Source of the DNA: Acanthochromis polyacanthus
Taxonomy: Eukaryota > Chordata > Actinopteri > Pomacentridae
DNA: 64,000 nt
Assembly (NCBI RefSeq): GCF_021347895.1
Contig: NC_067113.1
Coordinates: forward strand, 40,463,474-40,527,473
Reading direction: 5' to 3'
Positions 55,563 through 64,000 of the stretch are shown piece after piece (within the stretch, counting starts at the first letter, position 1; each line of letters opens with the position of its first letter). Under the pieces are notes generated by a model. That model had not been told where the DNA came from, did not search any database, and saw only the letters and a list, made by a program, of their open reading frames with translations. A program made the position numbers and the translations under genes.

Positions 55563-58500
55563 CTGTACGGGAAGAAAAAGAGATTATGATCATTTCAACC
55601 AGTCAGTCTTTAACCCTCCTGTGGGTCAAAATTGACCCATTTTAGTTTGAGAATGTGGGAAAAAAATATATTTTCACAGTTAAACTTCTGATGTCCACAT
55701 TTCCAACATTTTTTGAAATTTTTTGGTGGAAAAAAAATGCTACTTTAAGAACATTCACCCCCCCCCCAAAAAAAAAAAAAAAAAAAATCAACCAAAATCC
55801 AGCAAATTTTGCTGGATTTTTATGCGAATGTTATTAAAGAAAATATAATTTTTACTGATCTATATGTAATCATTTTAGATATTTTTAGGATTTTTTTGGA
55901 AGATGTTTATTCATTTTTTGAAAATATTTACAAGAATTTTCTTGCCAAATGAGGGGGATTTTTTTTTAAACTCAAACTTTTTAAGAATTATTGGAATTTT
56001 CTTCTTGGAGATTTTGCAAATTGTCACAAATTTGGGGATTTTTTTTGCTGAATTTTTAGATTTTTTTTTCAGACAAGGAAACAATATTTTATGGTGCCCG
56101 TAAATGAGGACAGAAGGAGGGTTAAATATAGAGACAACATCATAAAGGTTAGCAGCTCTCAAACTGTACTACAGACGACTGAATGCTGACAGCTACATAA
56201 AGGCAACAAGCTTCAGTCCTGAAACTGTCAATATGTGCCATTTATCATGCTTTAGAAATATGTATTCAACAATATTTGTGAGCTTAAGGCGTGAGGATGA
56301 CGTCAACCAAACTGTTGGCGCTTTTGGTTTTATCCTGTAACTCCACATTTAAGGATGCTTCTGCCTAAACGACCCGTTTTAGATTTCTCCTGCATGAAAC
56401 TAACAAGATGAACTATGTGATTATTTGTTTATATTTTCTTGAACATTACATATTTTATGTTGTGCTGCAGCCATAGATGCACCAAAAACAAATAAAACAT
56501 TGTTGGTAATGATGACTGACCGTGTGGGTCGGGGTCTTTTGAAGACTTGGAGATGCACACTCTCTCGGCGCCGGTGTATCTCCACCTTCTGTCTCGCCGT
56601 CTAAAACAAAACAATATTGGAAAAGGTTAGATGAGCAGTGTGTGAAAATGAACCTTGATGAAAACGGATACCGTCGTTCCTCTGACCTGTGTCTTTGTCT
56701 TTGCTGAGGAGCAGAGCTCTGTGGTAGCTGCGTTCTCTGGCCTGTTCCACAGAAGTCGACGAGGTCCTGAAGAGAAAAATCAGTCGGAAAATATTAACCC
56801 TCCTGCTGTCTTCATTTACAGTCACCAAAAAATATTGTTTCCTCGTCTGTAAAAAATCCAAACATTCAGGAAAAAAAAAAAAATAGAAATCTCTGCAAAT
56901 TTGCAAAATGTTCAGGAAGAAAATTCAAATAATTCCATCAAGGTTTCCCTTAAAGGAATTTTTTTTTTTTTAAAAATCCCACAAATCTGGCAAGAAAATT
57001 CTTGGAAATATTTTCAAAAAATGAGTAAAAATCTTCCAAAAAATCCTAAAAATATCTAAAGTGATTACAGATACATCAGTAAAACTTCTGATAGTTTCTT
57101 TAAGGACATTCACAAAACATTTCGCTGGATTTTGGTTGATTTTTTTTGTGTGAATGTTCTCATGAAATATTTTTAACATTTCTTTTTTTCCCCCACCAGA
57201 AAATGTTCAAAGATTTCCCACAAACGTTGAAAATGTGGACATCAGAAGTTTCACTGTGAAAATATGATTTTTCCCCACAATTACAAACTTTAAAACGGGT
57301 CAATTTAGACTCGAGGGTTAATTAATCTGTGTACTACTAAATAAACTAGACAAGTCTGCATGAATCATGAGCTTATTTTGCTCTTTTCCAATTCGACGTT
57401 GCACCTTTCAAAATCCGTTATGTCAACACAGCAACTCAAAAAATCAACAGCCTTAATGGTGCTCACCACTGTCCCTCTCCTCCTTCCTTCTCTCCTTTGT
57501 CTCCAGCAGCCTCAGCCTCCTCACTTGTCTGGGGCTCTTTTACAGTCGGGGTAGGGGTAGAGGAGGTGGTGGTGGTGGTGGTGGCGTTGCAGACAGCGGT
57601 GGGAGCAGGAGGGAGAGGAGACTCGCTGGAGGTTTCTACAGCGACGGGGAAGGCGTCCACAGTCAGAGGTGGCACGGTGGAAACAGGAGAGCTGCACTCG
57701 GTTTTGGAGCCGCTGCGACGAGCTTCACGCTGACGTTTCCGATACTCCAGCAGGGAAACCTGGAGGACGCAGAGCCACAACGGAGTTTAGAGACAAAATG
57801 CAAGTCTCCTGTTGGACCAGAAGAGGGCGGCATTTGCACAGCTAATGCCTCAGCTGTTCTCATTTAACCCACATTGTTTGGAGCATATGACAAAAATACA
57901 CACCTCTGATTTAAAACTCATCGACTCCACATCCAATTCTGTACCGTAATTTCACACAACCCAACATTAAATGAAATGCTGTGTAAGCCTCACACATTTC
58001 ATTTTCATTGCACTACTACTGTGAACAATAATTACCTGATACAATCTCCCTAAGCTCTGCATAATGTTCAGTTTACCATCCTCATCTTCACAATTTAGAA
58101 GCTGGAAGTTTTAATATACTGGTGTGTCATTCCAGGTGAAATGACCAGATATTCCTTGGGGGTGTTGCCACACCATTTTCAAATTAGTCTTAAGTTTGCA
58201 TGCCATTAGATCAGGGGTCGGCAACCCGTGGCTCTTTCAGCCCTCTGTTGTGGCTCTCTGTAACTTTGGAAAATAAATTGTTCTGCCTTTCAGGCGTGTT
58301 TCAATGCATTTTAATATAGTTTTATTGTGAAATTACCGCTCTTATTTTGCCGTATCACTCCACCGGATGTGTTGCTGGGGTTTTCCCCTGTGACATGAGA
58401 GCGCAAATTGATGCAGAGAAACAACACGGAGCTTCCGATTCCCACACGTTTCGTGCCTTTTTTTGTTTTACTCCTGGAGAAGCAACGCCTGTAGTTTTAC

Positions 58501-61500
58501 ATCGTTTTGTACTCAAGAATGGCAAGCCTGTGTATTAAAGCTCCACTCCAAGAAAGACACGTCTTTCTTTGAGTCAGAAGTACTCATGATAGGATAATAC
58601 ACGTTACTGCAAGAACACTGCTCGATGTCCAGGCAGCAGGTCAGAGAGTCAGAGGAGTGTCGTCTTGGAAAATAGGGCAGCGACTTACCGGAGAAAAGTT
58701 ATTAGCTTAAGATAAATACATTTTACAGGTTAAATAGACATTCGCAAAATATTGATTTCCAGCTAACATTATGTAACATATGAGGTCCAGGAGCAAAAAT
58801 GACATTAACCAAGTAAGATAAATATTAGTGGAAGGACACAATTTAAAAAATGAATCTATCTAATTAGAGGCTTTGTAATTAATTAATCACGACTGATTAA
58901 CAAGGGCATAGAGGTAAAAAAAAAAAGCGATATATGCAGTGTTGTCTTCATTTTAAATGTCAAAAGGATTTTGCGGCTCCCAGTGTTTTCTTTTCTGTGG
59001 GAAACGGGTCAAAATGGCTCTTTGAGTGTTAAAGGTTGCCGACCCCTGCATTAGATAGTCACAAAAGTACTTTCTATGCAAAATTGTAGGCCTGTAGCTC
59101 AAATAGTTTGAGTTGTGGGGGTGTAAAATTTTCAGAATTTGGGCTATAAAAAGCCTCACCAGGGGTTTTTGCATTAAAAAACATGTTAAATCCCACTGCA
59201 CTGATACTGTAAAATTCAACATTATTGTTATTTTTAAATTAATCAACCATGGACTACTACAGAGCTCCCTGAATTCTAGTTAGTACATGTAATTTGTATG
59301 TTATAGTTACATGTATGCATTGCAAACGGGTGTCAACATGTCATGATATCTACAGGTATGGCTCTAAACTAGACCTTGTGACACAAAAAGGGCATTACAC
59401 TTTTTGAAGGTTGTCACCTTTAACAACTAACCTTTCAAAAAGAACAAAGCACACATAATACTACCATTGGAATGACTACTAATACTTGTATCCCAGTTTA
59501 AAGTACTGAAAAGCAAAAAACCATTTTGACATTACCCATGCCATTTTGAGTAAGAATATCTCAGTAACTACAAATATAACCGTGCTGCTTTTTTGTACAG
59601 CGACAGAAGACCGATGGAACCGTCTTGTAGAAAAAATTGCAACCTCACCTTTTTCTTCTGTGGGGGGTTCTGTGCTGACCCTCCTCCATCGCCGGAGCCA
59701 TCCCCATTCAACGAGCGCGAGAAGCCAAGTGAACTTCCCTCCTCAGAGCAGGGGTAAAAGAGCTGCCCCTGGCCTTCACTGAACGGAGGTTGAGAGCCAA
59801 CCAATGCCCCGGTACCTGCCGCCGGCCCTGCTGCAGCTCCGGCTGCAGCCTCGGGCCTGAATGGAGCAGCCAGAGGCTCCAGGGTGTGAGAGGGGGTGAG
59901 GTCCCTTAAGTTTGAGTTGACTGGAGAGAAGTTCAGGCCAGCTGGTCCAGTCGGGCCTCTCTCTGGGCTTTTTATCCAACCAGGATAAGAGGAAGGACAC
60001 GTTTCTGCAGACGAGGAAGCCTCACTAATGCCTTCTACAGCACCGCCGTCTGCCCTGTCCTCTCCACAGTCCGTTGACTCGGCAGACGGAGGTTGTGGGC
60101 TCTCAGGAACTGAAACCTTGACTTCTGTGGGGGGTCCGTCTGAACTGGGAGCCCTGACACAAGGGGAGGAGACCAACGAAGGCGGACGATCGGCCTAGAG
60201 GACAAGGATCAACATAAATGGTAAATGGTTGTATTTATATAGCGCTTTTACCCAAAGCGCTTTACATGATATGTCACATTCACCCATTCACACACTGATG
60301 GCGGAAGCTGCCATGCAAGGCGCTAACCACGACCCACCAGGAGCAATTAGGGGTTCGGTGTCTCACTCAGGGACACCTCGACACGAGCACGACGGGCCGA
60401 GGATTGAACCGGCAACCTTTGAGTTACAAGACGGCCACTCTACCACTGAGCCATGCCGCCCCCATGAGAAGAAAAGTACATGGATGAACCAAAACATTAG
60501 GACCACTGATGTCCGATATGTCGTTGCTCCTTCACAGCTCTGACTCGATGAGGTTTGGAATTCACTTTACATCAGAGTGTGCCCCATATACGACAGAAAG
60601 AAAGCAGCAGCAGATCCTGTCATCAGTGCATGTATAACATTAGCACTCCTTCAGAATTAGGCCAGTAGGGAGGTATACATGTCTCCTAATTATCATGCAT
60701 TCTATTCTGATAAGATTGGATTTAACGTGCAAGGCTAAAAAAAAACCCTTCCACATAGGTTAAAGCTGAAAACCAAGACATCACAGAAAGAATGGACTGT
60801 TAATAATATACTCTGCGAGTAGCTCACCTCTTGCACACAGGGTTTCCTGCTGACCTCTGGTGAGCTCTCCACTGAAGATTCACTCTGTTCAGCAAAAAGC
60901 AAAGTCAATCATTGCCTTCCCCTCGTACAAACAAACATGTAACCTTCATGTGTGTTCCTCCACATAGACAGCCGTACCTCCTGAGGGGCGTTAAGTGTCT
61001 GGGTTGGGGTACTAGGCGCAGGCTCTGAACTTGGCTCCTCTGTTCGGGGACGTGGCGGCGTGGCCAGTAAAACGGGCGTCGCAGGCGTCTCTAATTGGTC
61101 TGTCCGGGTGGGCGTGGCACAAGGAGAACCGTAGGGTGTCGAGCTCTCTGACATACAGGCATCTAACGGACTCAACCGACGCTTCTTCAAGGGAGTGGGC
61201 AACTCTGGAAGAAGCAAAATAGAGTGTGTTACAGGAAACTGATTTAACACAGATAGGTTTCTTCAGATACTTTTTTACCATCATTCAGCAAATACACAAG
61301 ACTATAGACTGCACTATTTTACCTCCAGGCTTTGCATTACTGACTTGTATGCACTTAAGTCACACTGGAAGCATAAACTAACAGGAATCTTAACTACGGT
61401 CTCAAACGTTTCATTCTCACAAACAGCAACAGACTTAAAAGCGCTCACAAACGCTTACCTGGTAGCGAGCAGGTGCCGTTGTAAGGTAGGGGGCTGTCAG

Positions 61501-64000
61501 AGTCGCCGTTAATGGAGGGGCTTAGAGGGCCCTCACCGGGCATCAGAAGGCTTGGTCGTCTGGCAGGGCTGGTGGAGCCCTCCTCCTCCAGAGCCTGCTT
61601 CAACCATCGCTGGAGGAGAGAAGAAAAATTCATTAACTCTGTAAAGGAAGCGGCTAAATAAAGCAGTGCATGCTGACAGGCTTGTCTCTTGATACTGCTA
61701 AATTTCTTTTATTATTCTAGGGGGCTTCACAGGGGATGAATTTAGTTTAACACACCGGAAAACTTTGGATATATTCACAGAGACAAAGCTAAGATAAAAT
61801 AATCCTTTATTACTCCTCACGTCAGGGGAAATTTCCAGTGTTACAGCAGCAAACATCTTTCAGAGCAGCACTAACCATATGTACAGTAATGATAATATTT
61901 ATAATAATATGTATAAGAATGAATAAATACAGTATGACTACACTATGAGTGGCTTGTGGAATAAATGCAACTGTAACAGCAAAAATAAACTCATAATGGC
62001 TGAAGATGACCGTTTCTACCTGTCACTGCTGCACGTTTCCCCTCACATATGCACACTGCTTAAAAACTGTTTCAACCTCATCCTCATGGAAATAGTCTTC
62101 TTCTTAAAAAAAATAAAACTTTCTGTGTATATACTGTTCTCTGCATTTCTGCACTGTGTTTCTAATTTATTCTGTACTGCCTCATACTACTTTTTCTCCT
62201 TGGAGCTGCTGTAACGTTGAACTTTCCCCACTGTGGGATAAATAAAGTTTATCTTCAGATATTTGACGGTCCATCCATCTTGAGGAAAAATTCATGATTT
62301 TCTAAATACTTTTCAAGTCTAGCTGCTACAGAATTTGTGCAGAACTCTGTACCTTCTTGCAGGAGCCAGTGGTTGGCGGCGTTTCTGGCAGTTCTCGGGA
62401 ACGCCGTCTCCCCGTGGGAACTCCAGGAGCGGTGGGGCTGCGGTTTGCCAGGAACGGGGACGAGAAGCGGACATAGTGTTTGGGTGTGCTGTAGACCTGT
62501 GGGGAGCAGGCCATGCCTGGTAGGGCGTTTAGCTGCGTGGCAAGTACTTCAGGGTCGCTGCTTATTCTCAGCGGCCTCTCTGGGGCTGGTTCAGGTGTTC
62601 GTACTGCACAACGGTCCTGCTGCTTCTCTCCCACCCACTCACTCACAAAGTGCTGTGGGGAAAAAAAAAGTATGAGAAAAGTTACATTAACAGTTTTCAA
62701 TGTAAACTAAAAAAAATACACAATAACTGCTCAGTACTGGTTGTGCCACTTGCCACGTTTACATGAGACCTTTAATTCGGAATTACAGTGAATTCTGCTT
62801 TAAAATCTCCTTGTAAACACTTAATTCCGAATTAGAAAGTGAATTCCGAATAAACTACCGTGTTTATTCTGAATAAACCAATTCCTGTGTACGTTCTATT
62901 CATGTATAGAGCTAATTCCAGTCATTCTGCACATGCTTGGCTCCTCACGTAGCGACGTACACGTCCTGCTACCTTACTGATGCAACAGAAGTAGTACGCC
63001 ATTATTGCGCTGCTGTTTCAAAACGACAATAAAAAGCAAAGCGAAAAGCGTGCTTATTAGTTGTTCCTCCGTGTTGTTGGGGAAAAGAAATGCCGTGCCA
63101 AACGGAGTTTGTTTTCTTCCGGTAAACAGGGATACGTCACGTCCACTCCCTGTCCAATCCTTTCCAATGCCCAAGCGTTAAAGCAGAATTAAGGAAGGGG
63201 AATAAACGTGCAGTCCATGTAAACTTTAATTCAGAATTAATATTACCATGTAAACGTGAAGCACAACACTTTAATTCCGAATGAGTCAATTCCAAATTAA
63301 AAAAACTTCATGTAAACGTGGCCAATGTGGAAACATAAAATTAAAAAAAATGTGCCTGAACCTTTTTAGTTTTGAAGCTCTTGCTCCCTGTGCGGCTCCT
63401 GTCAGGTGCAGGTGAGCTGCTGTGTGGAGGGCTGGTGTCCGGTGCTTGTGAAGAGATGGCCTCCGGCTCTGGCACAGTGGGCGTCTCTCCTTCAGGGGCT
63501 TCGTTGGTCAGAGGCTCCACAGACTCAGCTGGAGAGCCAGGGGGCAAATCGGAGCAGGTGCTGATGGTGCGAGCTCGCCGCCGCTGTTGGCCGATGTGCG
63601 TGCGGTTCCTTGAGAAGCTTTTCCTGTTCCTTGAGCCTTTGACCTTGGCTGGCTTTAGTCCAGGCTCCTCTTTTACCTCCAGAAGTGGCTATGTTAAAAG
63701 ACAGGCCAGAGTTGAAACCGCTGGTATGCAACTCCTCAGTGTTTTAACAGCGCTATGCATTTGTTTTGCTTTTTGACAGGTTATGTGAATCTGTGTTCTC
63801 ACCTGCATGACAGCTGGCGAATCTGCCATCTCTGGTGTGGCTGGAGGTTCCTCCTTTATGTCACTGCGGCCCCCAACCTCTGACTTTATGCTACCGATTC
63901 TCTCCAGGGCTTGCTCCCTTCGTTTCTCTCTCTTCTCCATTCGGGCGAATGCTTGCAGAATGGCCTCCATCTTCCTCTCCTCTCGTGTCTGCAGAGGGTT
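54516..64000 (-). CDS. kmt2e: kmt2e (mll5), 3' part of the gene: eleven exons
   Basis: KMT2E is a large nuclear chromatin regulator. Its PHD finger binds H3K4me3 and its SET domain is regarded as lacking usual histone methyltransferase activity. Only the part behind the SET domain is here. Exons in transcript order are 64000-63803, 63688-63362, 62652-62353, 61609-61459, 61204-60978, 60884-60828, 60194-59649, 57759-57467, 56766-56687, 56600-56521 and 55562-54516. All have AG acceptors and GT donors. The total is 3306 nt with an open frame across each junction. Diagnostic peptides are [86 protein letters not shown] and the terminal GWH. The N-terminal half, with PHD and SET, continues beyond 64000. 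The gene converges on the plus-strand block. Confidence 0.93.
55610..56125. mobile_element. TTAA foldback MITE (family A), copy in kmt2e intron
   Basis: TTAA at both ends (55610-55613 and 56122-56125), left end CCCTCCTGTGGGTCAAAATT and right end GAGGACAGAAGGAGGG, in the last intron only about 50 bp upstream of the final acceptor. Confidence 0.85.
56521..56600 (-). CDS. kmt2e: kmt2e exon j
   Basis: Encodes [20 protein letters not shown] and KTPTHT. The acceptor is TTGTTTTAG and the donor ACG|GTCAGT. Similarity is low (linker region) but frame and signals are right. Confidence 0.8.
56687..56766 (-). CDS. kmt2e: kmt2e exon i
   Basis: Encodes [20 protein letters not shown] and DT. The human counterpart is nearly identical. 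The phases (2 in, 1 out) fit its neighbours. Confidence 0.92.
56794..57321. mobile_element. TTAA foldback MITE (family A), second kmt2e intron copy
   Basis: TTAA at 56794-56797 and 57318-57321; left end CCCTCCTGCTGTCTTC, right end reduced to TTTAGACTCGAGGG. It starts 28 bp upstream of exon i (56766). Confidence 0.85.
57467..57759 (-). CDS. kmt2e: kmt2e exon h
   Basis: Begins [20 protein letters not shown], the most conserved short motif here, then a Ser/Pro/Thr-rich part with a run of six Thr. Ends in phase 2 inside a Trp codon. The donor is TG|GTGAGC. Confidence 0.92.
58212..59048. mobile_element. hAT-type element in kmt2e intron, 8-bp target duplication
   Basis: Ends CAGGGGTCGGCAACC and GGTTGCCGACCCCTG are perfectly complementary over 15 bp. 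CATTAGAT flanks both sides (58204-58211, 59049-59056). The interior has a short frame (58347-58538) with [13 protein letters not shown] but no transposase core. Such ends belong to the ZBED/hAT type common in fish. Confidence 0.88.
59649..60194 (-). CDS. kmt2e: kmt2e exon g
   Basis: 182 codons. It contains [31 protein letters not shown] and the end AQNPPQKKK, all recognisable from KMT2E, plus an Ala/Gly-rich insertion. The acceptor is CCTCTAG and the donor AAG|GTGAGG. Confidence 0.92.
60213..60465 (+). repeat. Abundant fish interspersed repeat in kmt2e intron
   Basis: AAATGGTAAATGGTTGTATT, then AGCGCTTTACATGATATG, TTCACCCATTCACACACTG and CCACTGAGCCATGCCGCC are in the order of a repeat I know as very common in teleost genomes. 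The class is uncertain. Confidence 0.75.
60828..60884 (-). CDS. kmt2e: kmt2e exon f (57 nt)
   Basis: Nineteen codons, [19 protein letters not shown], bounded by GCTGAACAG and GAG|GTGAGC in phase 0. It is supported by frame and splice signals more than by similarity, so it may be an alternative exon. Confidence 0.75.
60978..61204 (-). CDS. kmt2e: kmt2e exon e
   Basis: Starts with [20 protein letters not shown] followed by TP-rich motifs ([17 protein letters not shown]), as in KMT2E. The acceptor is CTTCTTCCAG and the donor GAG|GTACGG. Confidence 0.9.
61459..61609 (-). CDS. kmt2e: kmt2e exon d
   Basis: Begins [12 protein letters not shown] and ends CSLP with a split Glu codon (phase 1). The donor is CAG|GTAAGC. 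Confidence 0.92.
61785..62262. repeat. Inverted pair of retroelement-like tails
   Basis: The right part ends GCTGCTGTAACGTTGAACTT, then CCCCACTGTGGGATAAATAA. The left part near 61800-61850 holds a diverged complement of the same tail. The pair lies head to head in the kmt2e intron. Confidence 0.55.
62353..62652 (-). CDS. kmt2e: kmt2e exon c
   Basis: 100 codons starting [10 protein letters not shown] and containing [26 protein letters not shown] and GSCKK. This is the best conserved block of the C-terminal half. The acceptor is CCCCACAG and the donor AAG|GTACAG. Confidence 0.93.
62752..63322. mobile_element. DNA transposon with GCCACGTTTACATGA ends
   Basis: Left end GCCACGTTTACATGA and right end TCATGTAAACGTGGC are perfect complements, with subterminal AATTCGGAATTA-like palindromes repeated through the element. 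No target duplication is certain. It lies in the kmt2e intron close to exon b. Confidence 0.8.
63362..63688 (-). CDS. kmt2e: kmt2e exon b
   Basis: 109 codons including [20 protein letters not shown], the basic motif that in human KMT2E reads almost identically, followed by a Pro/Glu/Ser-rich linker. The acceptor is AACATAG and the donor AAG|GTTCAG. Confidence 0.9.
63803..64000 (-). CDS. kmt2e: kmt2e exon a (cut by the window edge)
   Basis: Encodes QTREERK and [20 protein letters not shown], a charged helical segment conserved in KMT2E. The donor is CAG|GTGAGA and the exon ends in phase 0. The frame is open to the window end. Confidence 0.9.

Noticed and set aside
54519..55645. Plus-strand Gly/Arg-rich ORFs
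   Set aside because: They are antisense shadows of the proline-rich last exon of kmt2e.
1..64000. CRISPR arrays, operons, riboswitches or phage elements
   Set aside because: The regular repeats are minisatellites and transposons of a vertebrate genome; no spacer-repeat pattern or prokaryotic genes occur.

Overview
The window is a piece of a teleost fish chromosome, probably from a percomorph. It has vertebrate-type split genes with GT..AG introns, long AT-rich non-coding stretches, and many small non-autonomous DNA transposons of fish type, with no operons or prokaryotic signals. Three genes could be named by reading translations: lhfpl3 (plus strand), one exon of orc5 (plus strand) and the 3' half of kmt2e/mll5 (minus strand). 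ORC5, LHFPL3 and KMT2E are neighbours on human 7q22, so linkage supports the identifications, although order and orientation differ here.

Layout. 1-35142 is most simply the giant first intron of lhfpl3. It holds no convincing coding exon but many repeats, an A-rich minisatellite, one CpG-dense island near 18.4-18.8 kb and a hAT-like element carrying the first 37 nt of 18S rRNA. 35143-35373 is the lhfpl3 exon encoding the end of the tetraspan domain, and 41534-41614 is its probable last coding exon. 36-44 kb is repeat-rich, with a hAT, an element with 9-bp target duplications, retroelement tails and a broken P-element/THAP9-like transposase. 44.9-50.5 kb is a compact plus-strand block. It contains an intronless 400-aa coiled-coil ORF, an unidentified 3'-terminal exon, an isolated orc5 P-loop exon and a second intronless 415-aa ORF with a predicted myristoylated N terminus. 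About 100 bp of related sequence lies in direct orientation on both sides of this block. 54516-64000 is the 3' part of kmt2e: eleven exons whose frame stays open across every junction (1101 codons plus stop).

The dominant mobile family is a piggyBac-like foldback MITE with TTAA ends (terminal sequence TTAACCCTCCTGT..). At least ten copies occur in 64 kb. One is inserted at a TTAA inside another, one lies inside a CACTG-ended element, two lie in kmt2e introns and one abuts the splice acceptor of the lhfpl3 exon.

The best candidates for something undescribed are the two intronless ORFs at 44988 and 48164, the orphan orc5 exon with a changed P-loop glycine, the hAT element with the 18S start, and a perfect 67-bp inverted repeat at 51778-51926. 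All identifications come from reading the sequence; no database search was run.
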